In this document: positions 33,036-44,570 of the stretch, in pieces
Position numbering within the stretch: position 1 is the stretch's first letter
Layout of the letters: each line of letters opens with the position of its first letter
Assembly (NCBI GenBank): GCA_963575745.1
Contig: CAUYUJ010013836.1
Location: 1 to 64,000 of the forward strand
DNA length: 64,000 bases
From: Prorocentrum cordatum
Taxonomy: Eukaryota; Sar; Dinophyceae; Prorocentrales; Prorocentraceae
Reading direction: 5' to 3'
Position numbers and translations under genes: made by a program
The notes under the pieces: model-generated
The model's input: only the letters and a program-made list of their open reading frames with translations
What the model was told of the DNA's origin: nothing
Databases searched by the model: none

Positions 33036-33899
33036 CGTTGCGGTCGCGGTCGGTGTTTTTCGTCGTAGGCGCCCGCCGTGTTCGTTTGCTGGCGGCGAGC
33101 AAGGTGTATCGGCAGGGTGTCGCCGTCATCGTCGTCGTCGTTGTCGTCGTCGTCCGTCGCCATCAGTCTTCGTTGTTAGCTGGTGTCGGCGATTGCCGTT
33201 GTCGTTTGCCGGCGGCGAGTTGGGGGTGGGGAAGGTTCCAACCCCACCTTTGGATGGAAACGGGCGAGAGGTCGAACGCCCCCTTCTGCAACGAGGGGGG
33301 AGGTGGTTCGAACCTCCCCCCACGTCCAAGCCGCGACAGAAAACTTTCTTCCACCTCCATAGAGAGTTACGATGTGCACCAGGCGGGAGGATGCTTTCGC
33401 TTTTGACTCCTTTGCTATTTACGAAGGAATTGTGATTTAATGTGCCGCCTGCCCGGCCCGCCCGCCCGTCCCGCCCGTCCTGGTCCGGCCGCCCGACCTT
33501 CACGTTTGATCAAAAGTTTATTGGCGCCCGCTTTCAGTTACGCCTGTCGGAACTGCTCGCCTCGCCAGGTAGGGTCCGCCCGCCCGTCCGCCCGTTAGGG
33601 TCCGCTCGTTCGACCCGGTTGTCGTATTCTGTCGGGGTTTACCCAGAATCAGTCATGGAAGACCACATGACTCAAAGGGGGCATCTTCATGAACGAAATG
33701 GGTGGTTGCCGAGGGTTCGGGGTATACATGGTGACTCGCAGGCAACGAAGAGCGACCAGTGGCATAATTTTTGTAGTTCTTGTTGCCGTTTTGTTTGCAG
33801 CTGGTTAGATCGTCTCCGTTGGCGCGCCCACTGAGATATTTCCGTGCGTCCTCATGAACTTCTCTTGATGTGCGAGCGAGTATTCTCCAGTGCTTATAT
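33036..33899. other. No gene recognised, one strong hairpin
   Basis: GGGGGGAGG and CCTCCCCCC flank GGTTCGAACC at about 33296-33324, forming a hairpin. It resembles a tRNA T arm but has no tRNA around it. The rest shows Pro/Arg-rich frames only. Confidence 0.45.
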
Positions 33900-34900
33900 G
33901 CGTGCGTGTCCGGTTACATTTCGGGGGCCCTCTGTGGGTTTCGAATCCCTCGGTGGGGCATGACCTACTCACTCGGATTTGGCCTAGCATGTGGACGTGC
34001 CCACTGATGCCTCGTAGGTTTCCATGGGGGCGAGAAGCTTCGTCCGTGGTCAACAGTGGCGGCCCCAGCTTCGTATGTGTGTGTGTGTGTGCCTATTGAG
34101 ACATTATGGGGCCCCTGCGTTGGAGTGAATTTCTTGTGATGGTGGGCAGTCCTTCCATCTCGCGGGCGTGTGCGAAGAGGCTTTGCTGGAACTCCATGTG
34201 TAAGCGAAGATCTTTGTGAGGGGTGGCAAGGAACCGTGTCAGGCCCAGTGCGCGGACGTGCTCAATGAAGCCTTGTTGGGTTCCTTGCTATGGGTGTGTG
34301 AGGGTCCTCGTGAGGGGTGGCTCAAACAGGTCTAGGCCCAGCATCTAGCTTAGCACATGAAGGCCGTGTTTGGGCTTCATGTGCTGGTTAGAACCTGTGC
34401 GTTCCCATGCTACGAGGTGCATTGCGCTTCGGCTGGGGTCGTCACTGCTCTTCGACTGGTTGAGATTGTGGGGTTTTCTTTCTGGTCTTTCTCACGGGTG
34501 AACCCTATTGGATTGTGCGAGTGCAATTTGCATCATCTGATGTTAACTGAGACCAGCATGTCCGGTGTCGCCTTGGCCCGCTGGGGCGACAGCAATTTGT
34601 TTAGAACCTAGGTGGGGGACGGTCTAAGGCAGTTCAGACCTAGTGTGCGGATGTTCTCGTTACCGCCTGGCTGGGGTTCTGTGGTGGGAGTCCTTGTCAG
34701 GTGTGGCCCCCAGCTGTCTGGGCCCAACTGCCAGGCGCGCCCACAGGGCTTTGCCGAGGATTTCCGTGCGGATCATACTCGTTGTTGGGGTGGCGGCCCA
34801 GCGTGGTTTGGGTCTAGTGCGGCAGGCTTTTCTACTGAGGCGTGATGGGGGCTGATTGCTGGACTGAGGCCAGCTTGACTACTGAGGCCATTTAAGTGCT
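33900..34900. repeat. Diverged long-period repeat
   Basis: Phrases such as GCGGACGTGCTC, GGCCCAGC and GTGAGGGTCCTCGTGAGG recur every 100-180 bases with heavy divergence. The exact period cannot be fixed by eye. No coding content. Confidence 0.45.
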
Positions 34901-35340
34901 GAGTGTAGCGTGATCCTTCATGTGTCAACTTCGTTGTTGTTGTGCCATTAGTGGTCGTGATCTGTTTCATTATGTTTGGTCATTCGCGCCGGAGAAGTCA
35001 GAGTCATTATGTACCAGTCGCAGACCTTACCATTATTTGTCCGTTGCCAACGCATCGATCTTTCTGATTCGAGAAGTATGAACAGCATCTAGGCCGAGCG
35101 ATAGCCGTGGTGTCTGCAAGGCAGCCGTCCAGGCTCGGACTCCTCTTGAGGCTTCTACGTTCCGCGCAGCTGGCCAAGCCCGTGGTCTGCTGCCCAGGGG
35201 TGATGCGTGTAATGAGTACGTTAGGAAGTGGGTGACTGCACCCATTGGGCAGACGAATTAGCAAAATTACGATTGCCAAACGATGTAGGCAACGGGGTAT
35301 GGTTTTGGATTCATGTTTACCTGCATGTAGTTTCGTGTGC
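34901..35340. other. No gene recognised
   Basis: Unstructured sequence with short frames only. Confidence 0.5.
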
Positions 35341-35344
35341 AGAT

Positions 35345-35515
35345 ACATAGATTCGTGCAAGAGGGAGAACGAAAGAGGGAGAGAGATAGAGAGAGAGGGA
35401 GAGGAGAGCGATGGAGAGAGAAAGAGAGAGAGAGAGAGAGAGACAAGAGAGAGAGAGAGAGAAGACGGAAGCGGGAGAGAGTGAGAGGGAGAGAGAGAGA
35501 GAGAGACTGATACAT
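35345..35515. repeat. GA dinucleotide run
   Basis: GAGAGA with occasional GGA, about 170 bases. Confidence 0.9.
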
Positions 35516-35594
35516 ACATATATGTATCTATTCAAGATTCATTTTTGTGGAGAACACGTTTATGGTCTGTGTGACGCGTACGCGTGTTTCCAGA

Positions 35595-36032
35595 CACACA
35601 CACATACGTATGTATTGGCATATGCATATTTGTATGCAGTCTTGCAGGTACAACTTCCACACACACATATATATATATATTGACATACATACAAAGCCAT
35701 TGTACGAACATGCGGATATTCGTTCCCGTGTATATGGGAATCACTTGTGATGCTGCAAATACATATGCACGTGACTCAGACACACACACATAAGCAACAT
35801 CCGGTCTTGAGTCAATTATTGCAGTGTGTCTGCTCAGGTAAAGGCATGGCTCAGATGCGCACACACACACATATATGTATATATATGTATTCACACAAAT
35901 ATATGTGTAAAGTTGAATACGCTCGCACGCATGCACACATCTGTATACACATATTTGCATACACGTCGTCTCGGGTATTTTATGAGCATCTGATAACCCA
36001 TATATGTATCCGCACACGCACATGGACGCGTT

Positions 36033-36079
<47 letters not shown>

Positions 36080-36097
36080 TTATATACATACATACAT

Positions 36098-36129
<32 letters not shown>

Positions 36130-36135
36130 GCATTC
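35595..36135. repeat. CA and TA dinucleotide runs
   Basis: Scattered CACACA and CATACA, ending in nearly pure TA runs (36037-36076 and 36105-36130). AT-rich against the background. Confidence 0.9.
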
Positions 36136-36169
36136 CTCTTCTATATTTTTATAGGCCCGGGCGGGGGGA

Positions 36170-36860
36170 CCCCCCCCCCCAAAACCGTACTCCTGGGATC
36201 TGGGGTTTTGGGACCCTCCGGACGGGCCTCGACGCAGCCCCCCGGGCCTCGCTGGGCGTTTTGCCTAGCCTTCCCAGCACACTTAGGGCGATCAGGGGGG
36301 TCATCGGAGACGTCTGAGAGACCCCCAAGACAGCACAAGAGCGCTCCAAGAGTGACCGACGTGACCTCAAGATGACCCAAGAGGCCTCCAGGACGGCCCA
36401 AAAGAGGCCTCCAAGAGCACTCCCAAGAAGGCCCCAAGAGGCAAAGTCATGGATTTTCTGTTGGTTTTTGGTGAATTTTGAGGTTCTCCTTTTTTCGGCT
36501 TCCCGACGCTCCAAGACGGCGGTCTTCTGGGCGTCCGAAGCCGCCTGGGAGGTTCCAAAATCGTCCCACAACCATCCGAAAGGGCTTCCAGGCAGTCCAA
36601 GAGAGCCCCAAAACGGCACAACACGGGTCCAAGATAGCCCTCAGAGAGCCCCATGGCGGCCCAAGATAGCCCCAAGACACCCTCCGAAGCATTCCAAATG
36701 GTGACCCGGTCGTTCAGGGACACCGCGGTTGGAGGCAGGGCGGCCCGAGGAAGCCCCCAGAGGCCCCCAGAATACGCCCAGGCGGCTTCCAGAAGGGTCT
36801 CCCAGGCCCCCAGAGCTCTCCCAGGATGAGCCTCCGCAAAAAAGAGCTGAGGAGGATGGG
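36170..36860. repeat. CCAAGAGGCCC repeat block
   Basis: Reverse-complement orientation of the GGCCTCTTGGGG family, with units such as CCCCAAGACAGC and CCCCAAGAGGC. Confidence 0.7.
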
Positions 36861-37128
36861 GAGAATGCGCAGGGTATGGCGAAAATGAGGGGAAAGAAGC
36901 ACGGAGGAAGGATAACGAGTAACATTATCATAGCGGCGATGCCGGAAAATGCGACAAGGAGTTATCGCTAAATTGTCGGCTTCACCTTCCTGCTATTCCG
37001 CCTGCATGCCAAACTTCAAGGACCAAGGTGCATGGTGCGAAGCGCCACTGCAGTCTTGAATACACATATATATATGGGAATAACTAGAGAGAGAGAGAGA
37101 GAGAGAGAGAAACGGAGAAGAGAGATGG

Positions 37129-37175
<47 letters not shown>

Positions 37176-37839
37176 GAGAGAGAGAAAAAGAGCGGTAGAG
37201 AAAGAGAGCGACGGTAGGAGGGAGAGAGAGAGAGAGAGAGAGATAGGGGATGGCATGGGCGAGTAATGGCAGGTGAGGGTAACGAAGGGTCTATGGCTTA
37301 CAGGGCCATGCGGAGCATGGATAAGAGGTAGCCTGGCTTCGGCAACGGGGTCTGGTGCTGCTTTGCCCTGGGTTTGGCCACGCGCCACCGCCTTTGATAC
37401 GCTCACCAATGCTCGGCGCGCCTAGCAGATTTCAGGGCCGAGCGTGCACCCCTCCCTGTGACCTGCGAGGTGGGGCCACTGGGCCCGGCTGGCGCGCCCT
37501 GCACGGCTGGAGAAGGTTCTCACACGCCACCTCCCGCCTGGGGTTCCCAGGATGCTTCTGCCGAGCCTCGGCAGCTTGACCGTGTTGAGGCCGCGCGCGT
37601 GTTTCTGGCCTCCCCGGGCAGAGGAAGGGTAGAGATCCAGTGGGCATCTCGGCCTCTGCCCCTGGATCGCTCGTCCCAGGAGCGCACCCGCCGCATATCT
37701 CGCTCCCGCGCCCTGCCGGGTGCCGAGGTCGGAGCCGATGCCGCGAGAGGACCGCCGCGCCAGCCGCAGCCGCAGCGGGAGCCCGGCCGTCGATATCGTC
37801 CCGAAGCCGTCGCCCCCTCTCCCACCCTCTCCCTTCTCT
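36861..37839. other. GA run and GC-rich sequence, coding uncertain
   Basis: A GA run covers 37085-37245. From 37430 to 37830 the + strand is open in more than one frame, with a piece (RVEAARVFLASPGRGRVEIQ, frame 3) that could be an exon, but no flanking splice sites or family support it. Confidence 0.35.
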
Positions 37840-38064
37840 TGGCGGCGAGCGAGGGGGGGAAATGAAAAGGAGAAGGCCTCCCAGAAGGCGGCGGGGAGAA
37901 GGCCCTTCTCGGAAGGCGGCGGGACTTCTCAGAAGCCCTCGCGCCCTCTGAGAAGTTTCCCGTGTCTTCGGGGACGGCCTAGAAGACTTCTCAGAAGGCT
38001 GGGAGGACGTCAAGCCTTCCGAGGAGGCCTTCTCCTCCTCTCTTCCCCGCCAGGCGCGCCGCCG
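37840..38064. mobile_element. MITE-like palindromic element, copy 1
   Basis: Ends GGCGGCGAGCGAGGGG and GGCGCGCCGCCG. The interior is built of CCTTCTCAGAAGGC palindromes. Related to 39509-39729 and 58811-59006. Confidence 0.5.
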
Positions 38065-38279
38065 ATTCTCCGCACCCGTGCTTTCCCCTCCCGCCGCCAG
38101 GGCTCCCAGGGGTGGCCCCAGCACCGGCCCCCGCGCCCAGATTTGGGCCCTGCGCGGTCCCGTGAGGCCGCGCACCAAAGGCCACCTCTTGCCCAGCGTC
38201 ACGCTGGCGTGCAGTCGACAATTACTCAATATGAATACTACTCCCCCTCTTCCCCTGATGACGTCTTTTGCGTATTCGC

Positions 38280-38980
38280 CCCCCCCCCCCCCCCCGCGTA
38301 CTGTTTTTTTATACACACGATTCCCCGGAGTTGGGTTTTCGCCTGCGTTTTTTTTCAAAATGCTGCTCTCGCTGAGGCGCCGGCCTCATTTCTGCTCCCG
38401 AATCGTTCCGAATCGTGCTCCCGCTGCAGCGTGGGCCTCATTTTCGGATCGGTGTTTTGCCTCCGTCGTTCAGGATGGCGTTCTCGCCCCAGCGCGGGCC
38501 TCTTTCTCGCGCGCCCATCCGCCCGCCACCACCGCGCCGCACCACGCCCCGCCCCGCCGCACGCACACCCACCGCCACTTCCACCCACCAACGCACGCAC
38601 GCACGCACGCGCACCACCACCGCGCACCGCCACCACCACCGCACTACCCCACCCACCACCACCGCGCTACACCGCGTCACACCACATCACACGCGCGCAC
38701 ACACAGACACACACGCACGCACGCACACACACATACACACGCACACACACACACACGCACACACACAGACAGACACACACACACACCACCACCGCCACCA
38801 CCACCACCGCCATCACGCACGTACGCACCTGGCCCACCACCAAACCACCAAGACGCCACACCACGTCACATCACAGCACACGCGCACACACGCACACACA
38901 CATACACACCACCACCACAACAACCACAACCACGCACACACGCACGCACGCACGCGCACCACCACCCACTACGCACACGC
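38280..38980. repeat. C-run and CA/CCA repeats
   Basis: A poly-C run at 38280-38295, then from about 38550 CACACA, CGCACG and CCACCA repeats up to a splice acceptor (CCACAG) at 38994. Confidence 0.85.
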
Positions 38981-38994
38981 GCGCGGAACCACAG

Positions 38995-39196
38995 GTCCGC
39001 TACGACACGCGTCCGCGGATAGAGAAAATCAGCGCCATGGTAAGGGATGGGGGGGAGGGGTAGGATGTGAGATGGTGACGCGAGCGCACCTAACTTGATC
39101 CCACCCCCTCCCCTCCTCCCTCGCCCATCCTGCCCCTCCTGCCGCCAGGGCGAGATAAGGGGCCCGCACTTCGCTGCCAGCAGCGAGGGAAGCTGA
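38995..39196 (+). CDS. Last two exons of an unidentified gene
   Basis: Exon 38995-39039 (VRYDTRPRIEKISAM) is preceded by CCACAG and followed by GTAAGG. Exon 39149-39196 (GEIRGPHFAASSEGS, then TGA) is preceded by CCGCCAG. The 109-bp intron is canonical and phase 0, and the acceptor region before it is C/T-rich. The joined peptide reads as one soluble C-terminal tail. Upstream exons must lie beyond the CA repeat and were not found. I do not recognise the family. Confidence 0.5.
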
Positions 39197-39508
39197 ACAC
39201 ACGGAGGGGTGGGGGGGCGCTCCAGAGGGGGCCTCGCCCTGAGGGCAGCTCGCCCCCCCGGCGGACTACAGCGTGTGAGGCCAGAGGTCGGCCAGCGGGC
39301 GGACGTGAGAGAGAGAGAGAGAGAGAGCAGCCTGTCTGTGGCGCACGGCGCGTGGCTGCTCTCGCGGACCAGCGATGCCAAATGCAGCTCGTTCTGCCCG
39401 CACCTGGCACGATCCAGCACAAACTACTGCGCACATGTTTGAGGCCCTGGTTGTAAAGGACCCATAGCCCGAATCTGAACTGGACCCAGAAACAAATGGC
39501 ATCTCTTT

Positions 39509-39729
39509 CGGCGGCGAACCTGGGGGGGAAGTGAGAAGGGGCGGGCCTTCTCAGAAGGCTCGGAAGTCCCCCAGCCTTCTGAGAAGTTCTCTCAGCCTTC
39601 CCCGAAGACGCAAAAAGCCTCTCAGAAGGCTGGAGGCCTTCTGAAAAGCCCCGCCGCCTTCTGAGAAGGTCTTGTCCTTCTCATCTTCCTTCCTCGCTTG
39701 CCCTCATTTCCCTTCCTCGTTCGCCGCCG
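39509..39729. mobile_element. MITE-like palindromic element, copy 2
   Basis: Inverted ends CGGCGGCGAAC and GTTCGCCGCCG. The interior has GGCCTTCTCAGAAGGCTCGG, shared with the copy at 58811. Confidence 0.6.
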
Positions 39730-40624
39730 AGCCTGTCCGCGAGCGGGAACCTTCGGAAGGCGGCGGAAAAAAAGGAGAGGTGCCGACATTTCTGGATGTC
39801 GGGGTCCCAGAGTCGGCGAGGCTCCGTATACACATGGCCGCATGTCTCTCCAGCGTTCGGTCCTTGCATCGGCGGCCAGGTGTCCAGCCTCCGCGTGTGC
39901 GTCCAGCAAGCGGCCCCCCCGTGTTCGCGCGTGTGAGTTCCAGCCGCGTGTGCTCAGAGCTTCCTGGTTTTCTTCACGCTTCTGGAGTTTCATGGCCCAT
40001 CCAGTGGCAAGTGTCGCGCTCGTTTTCGGGATGACTGCCGCAGTGCTCTCTCCGCGGGTGCGTGTGGGGGCCCGCCTCATCAATTCGGTCGGCGCTACTG
40101 CAGTCTTTTGGGTCAGCTCGGGCGTGTCATAGACATTGGCCTCTCTTGGTAGCGTGGCGACCCAGGAAGGTTTTTTCCGGCATGGTTTGATTCGGTTGGT
40201 TTCGGCTACGCATGTACATGTTTCCACGTGTCGTGTGTCTCGGCTCCATTTTTAATATAATATGTATGTATATAGAAATATATACATATGCTGATTTCTT
40301 TGGCTTGGGGTTGTGTCACGTTTTTTGTTTCTTTTTTTGTTTTGCGTTGTTGGTCCGTAGGTTGCACTCTACTAACTGCTTCGCAGGACCTTTTTACACG
40401 GCGCTGTGCCCCTATCAATCTGCTGGTCTGGCAGCAGTTACAGGTTCTTTTGCGCTTCATTGCCTAACACCGTCGTGTCGTTGATCCACTGGCCACCAAT
40501 TCGCACCAGGCTGCTCGCGCTTCTGTTTACTTCGAATTAAGTCGCCTCGTCGGTTGCTTGGCCGCTGTGCTTTTCGCTTGGATTTACAACTCCACCTTCA
40601 CACCACCCATCGCTGCACCGACAG
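39730..40624. other. No clear gene; splice-like sites
   Basis: A T-rich stretch ends in GTCCGTAG at about 40360, resembling an acceptor. It is followed by sequence without a convincing frame. This may be intronic to the gene ending at 40820. Confidence 0.4.
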
Positions 40625-40820
40625 TGTACACTCTTTGTACATTGTGCCTTCGACAATGTTCGATCGCAATTTGCACTTCCATCTGCTGCACGCGCCTGAA
40701 GATCCTCTGCGCCGCTGGCTGAAAAAGGTGGGTGCTCGCATCCGTCTCTTCACCCTCCTATGTTTCACTCGCTTCTGTGTTTTTCAGTCCCGCGACAAAC
40801 TTGACAACTATTCGGCGTGA
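40625..40820 (+). CDS. Last two exons of an unidentified gene
   Basis: Exon 40625-40727 (after CCGACAG) reads SLYIVPSTMFDRNLHFHLL, then HAPEDPLRRWLKK. GTGGGT at 40728 and TTTTTCAG at 40780-40787 bound a 60-base, T-rich intron. Exon 40788-40820 gives SRDKLDNYSA and TGA. The intron length is a multiple of three and has no stop, so retention is possible, but the splice signals are good. The family is not recognised. Confidence 0.45.
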
Positions 40821-41455
40821 GCGCGAGGAGGGAACTTCCTTGTGCATGCGTTAGTGGCCACGGAGCAGCAACACAAGGATTACCCCGGGGGAGGAAACAT
40901 AAACAAAGCAGGGAGTGTAAAAGAAGGGGTGCGGTATGGACTGGGCAGATGTAGAGGCTTACAAGGAGGCGACGGCGGAGGTGTGGGTGGAAGAGAGCGG
41001 CAAAGAAATATAACCATGAGAGAACAGGGGGTGGTGGAATGGGCTTGAGCGGCCGAGCGCGGGCAGGAAACAGTAATCGACGTCAATAGAGGCAATCGAG
41101 GAATAGGCGGATCTATTGGAGACCGTTGATCCGTTTCGTCAGGGAAATCCATGGACGGCTCGGAGGTCACTTCGGGGCCATCTTGGAATCGCTATCTTCT
41201 GGGATTTCGGTCATGAGAGCCCAAAGAGTGCACTCATTGGTCACTCACCACTGCTCAGGACTGGCCGCTAATAAAAATGGCGTTTTCGCCATCATGTGTT
41301 GTTCTGTTTTATTGCTGTTCTTATTAATTGTAATTGCATCATCATCATCATCATTATTATTATTATTATCATTATTATTATTATCATTATTATCAGTATT
41401 ATTATTATTAGTATTTATAGCCATTTTGTAATTACCATATTACACATATATATAT

Positions 41456-41492
<37 letters not shown>

Positions 41493-41689
41493 ACGTGCAG
41501 GAATCGCGCTTTCGCCAATCAGTAGCAGCACTTCCGCCTAAGACTTCCAGCTTTCTATTTCGGACTCGCGCTCTCGCCTGGGACTTTCTTACGATCTGCT
41601 TCGGACCCTCCTGTTTAGGGGAACGCGAAGAAGGCGAATAATGCCATGATGGGTTTTCGCATGGGGGCATTCGAACCCTGATCCTTTCG
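40821..41689. other. Non-coding with ATT and GA runs
   Basis: ATT/ATC trinucleotide run at 41337-41415 and GA run at 41460-41490. The rest is unstructured. Confidence 0.6.
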
Positions 41690-42025
41690 TGGCTCCATAG
41701 TCTCCTTTCGCGGCCCTGTCCCTGCCTTCGTGGCCCCCTCGATGCCTCTGGTGGCCCGCTGTTTCAGCCTCCCCGATGCCCTCTGTTGCCCCGCGGTCTC
41801 CCTTTGTGGCCCTCTCGCTGCCCTTTATGGCCCCGTTGCAGCCCTTAGAGAGGCGCCTCGCTGCCCTTCGTGGCCTCATGCGTGCCCTTCGTGGCCCCTG
41901 CTCGCTCGCGCCCTTCGTGGCTCTCATTGCTGCCCTTCATGGCCCCCTTGCTGCTCTTCGTGGCCCCGCTGTTTCCCTCAGTGGCCGCCGTACTGTCCTT
42001 CTCGGCACTCGCTCGCTCGCGCCCT
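41690..42025. repeat. CCTTCGTGGCCCC minisatellite, block 1
   Basis: Degenerate units of about 21-30 bases with CCTTCGTGGCCCCGCTGTCGC. Further blocks at 42655-42890 and 52300-53065. Confidence 0.85.
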
Positions 42026-42149
42026 TCGTAACCTCGACCTCTTGCACCTCCCCTCCTCTCTCACTTCCTTCCCTCCGTTCGTCCTCCTTCTCTCCCGTCT
42101 TTCCTTATCCCTTTATCTTCCTGCTTAGGGTCTGCGCCAAGTACACACG

Positions 42150-42275
42150 GCAGGGACGGATCTGACCTCGCAAAGGTGGTACGATCGAACACGAAAAGGG
42201 CGGGTATCGAGGGTTCGGGATTGGCATGTTGAGTGGCACGCGAGCAGATCAGAGCGAGCACTCTTGTAATGATGA
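42150..42275 (+). repeat. Conserved core, copy 1
   Basis: Contains ACGATCGAACACGAAAAGGG and GGGTATCGAGGGTTCGGG, then a GAGTGGCACGCGAGCAGAT stretch. Confidence 0.7.
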
Positions 42276-42654
42276 TGATTGATTTCTCATTTCTGAAGAA
42301 TAATTATTGTTGATCCCCCCCACCGGTGCATACCGTTTTTTCTCAATCAACGTGTGCCCCTCGACGCTCGCACCCTTTTTTTTTGACAGGGAAAGTCTTG
42401 ATGCTCAAACTGGGCCCGTGGCCCCCGGGTTACAACAACAACGGCTCCCGCTTTCTTTACAATTTAGCCAGGACCCCCGCTCCCGTCCCAGACTTGATCG
42501 CATTTTATTCAGGAATCGCGCTCTCGCTTGGGACTTCCTTCCAATTTATGCAGGAATCGCTCTCCCGGCGCTCTGGAGTCGCGCTCTCGCTGGAGACTTG
42601 CTTGCAATTTACTGAAGAATAGCGCCCTGCGCCGCGCTCCCGACACCGAAGCAA

Positions 42655-42890
42655 CCAGGAGTCGCGCCCGTTGTGGCCCCATGTGCGTGCCTTTCGTGGC
42701 CCCGCTGTCGCCGTTTGTGGCCCCTTCACTGTCCTACGTGGCCCAGTTGCCTTCTGTGGCCCCGCATTATCTGCCCTTCGTGGCCCCCGCTCGTTCGAGC
42801 TCTTCGTGGCCCAATACGCATTCCCTTCGTGTCCCCGCTGTCGCCCTTCGTGGCCTACTTCGTGTCCTTCGTGGCCCCGCTGTCGTTCTC
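42655..42890. repeat. CCTTCGTGGCCCC minisatellite, block 2
   Basis: Same family as 41690-42025, immediately followed by a GTC run. Confidence 0.85.
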
Positions 42891-42894
42891 TCTC

Positions 42895-42901
42895 GCTCTC
42901 G

Positions 42902-42978
<77 letters not shown>

Positions 42979-42994
42979 TTGTCGTCGTCGTTGT

Positions 42995-43042
<48 letters not shown>

Positions 43043-43065
43043 CGTCGTCGTCGTCGTCGTGGTCG
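42895..43065. repeat. GTC trinucleotide run
   Basis: About 170 bases of GTC/TCG repeat. Confidence 0.9.
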
Positions 43066-43194
43066 GTCCCCTGTTCGTCCCTCTTGGGGTCGGGTCGACG
43101 GTCCGCGGCCGCCACGCCGATCAGCGCTGCCGCTGGCCAGGCCGATGGTCCGCGGCCGCCCCGCCGCTTGCCGGGGCCCGGCCTGCAGGGAAGA

Positions 43195-43256
43195 AAGGTA
43201 TATCCCCCAAAAGGAGTGCGATCGAAGACGAAGAGGGCGGGTATCGAGGGTTTGAA
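43195..43256 (+). repeat. Conserved core, copy 2 (short)
   Basis: CCCCCAAAAGGAGTGCGATC, GAAGAGGGCGGGTATCGAGG, then directly a TTG run. Confidence 0.7.
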
Positions 43257-43476
<220 letters not shown>

Positions 43477-43987
43477 ATGTTCATTACTAAATGGTTACTA
43501 TTGTTGGACCCCTCCAGGCGCTTTGGCACTCTCGCCTCGGTGCCGGCTACATTTTCATTGAAAATGCGGCTCACGCTCGAGCGGTTTCGGGGGGGCGCCA
43601 AACGGGCCCCCCAACAACAACGACAACGCTCCCGCTCGATACGTCCTCCATTTTTACTCAGGGCCGGTGCCCCTGCTCGCCGCTGGAAGCCGCCGTCCCA
43701 ACAAAACCATCGCTACCGCTGGAGACTTTCTCCCGTTTTTACCTTGGACTGGCGCGCTACTATTTCTCTCATCGGCGCCGCGCCCAGCAACAACAACGCT
43801 CCCGCTCGAGACTTCCTCCCTTTTTGACTCAAGGCGGTGCTCCTCCTCGCCGCCGAAAACGCAGCCCCGACAAAACCAGCGCTCCCGCCCGAGACTTCCT
43901 CCCGTTTTACGCTGGACTGGCGCACTACTCTCTTTTGAATTGGCGCCGTTCCCAGCAAGAACAACGCTTCCGCTCGAGGCTTTTTTT

Positions 43988-44086
43988 GTTAGTGCGGAGT
44001 GTGCTTGCAAACGGGCACGGGATTGAGGGACCCAACGGCGTCTTCACCATGCTCCCCTGTATTCCACTATATATTCGCTCAAGCTT
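43988..44086 (+). repeat. Split direct repeat A1
   Basis: 99 bp, begins GTTAGTGCGGAGTGTGCTTG and ends CGCTCAAGCTT. Identical to A2. Confidence 0.9.
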
Positions 44087-44102
44087 TCACAGGTTCGCTC
44101 GC

Positions 44103-44570
44103 ATGGGCCTCCCGCGTGGGCCCCTGGCAGCCGCGGCGGCGGCCGCGGTCCATGGGCTGCTGGCGTTAGGGCTCTGGAGCTCGACGCCCGCGCCTGCTTG
44201 CCCGCAGCCGGTGTGCCCGGCGCCATTCTGCCCGGCGCTGGTCTGCCCCGACTGTGGGTCGGTGGCCGGCGCGCCCGACCCGGGGCCGCCGGGTGGCCCT
44301 GCGGCTCTCGGCCTGGGCGAGGTGCCCGAGGAGCTGGCGGAGATCCGTTCGGCGGCGCTTCGCCTGGAGGAGCAGCTCGCCTTGGTGCAGGCGGCGCTGG
44401 AGGCCGCTTGGAACGCCTGGCCGTTGCTCTGGGTGCTCATCGGTGGGGCGGGCAGGGATCTGCTCGGTCGCCTGACCGATAGGTGCCGTCGGCGTCATGC
44501 TGTCGAACAGGAAGTACCAGCTGTTCTCCTCCAGCGGCCTCGTCGTGCCGGAGGAGGAGTTTATGCGTGA
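44103..44570 (+). CDS. Retroelement ORF1: Cys-rich membrane protein
   Basis: 155 codons from ATG at 44103. A hydrophobic Ala-rich segment (AAAAAAAVHGLLALGLW) near residues 8-26 is a signal anchor or signal peptide. It is followed by a proline-rich cysteine cluster with CPxPVCPAPFC and CPDC (residues about 37-60), a charged helical stretch (EELAEIRSAALRLEEQLALV) and a second hydrophobic segment (AWPLLWVLIGGAG). Similar small Cys-rich, membrane-type ORFs occur in dinoflagellate retroelements as I remember them. The role is unknown. It overlaps the gag-like ORF by 74 bases in another frame. An in-frame ATG at 44049 lies inside repeat A1. Confidence 0.55.
   Translation: MGLPRGPLAAAAAAAVHGLLALGLWSSTPAPACPQPVCPAPFCPALVCPDCGSVAGAPDPGPPGGPAALGLGEVPEELAEIRSAALRLEEQLALVQAALEAAWNAWPLLWVLIGGAGRDLLGRLTDRCRRRHAVEQEVPAVLLQRPRRAGGGVYA

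Noticed and set aside
33285-33330. tRNA T-arm like GGTTCGAACC
   Set aside because: It is a perfect hairpin in G/C runs with no D arm, anticodon arm or acceptor pairing around it.
37432-39063. Long open frames on both strands
   Set aside because: They cross a MITE-like element, a poly-C run and CA repeats without motif. The real exons nearby are at 38995-39196.
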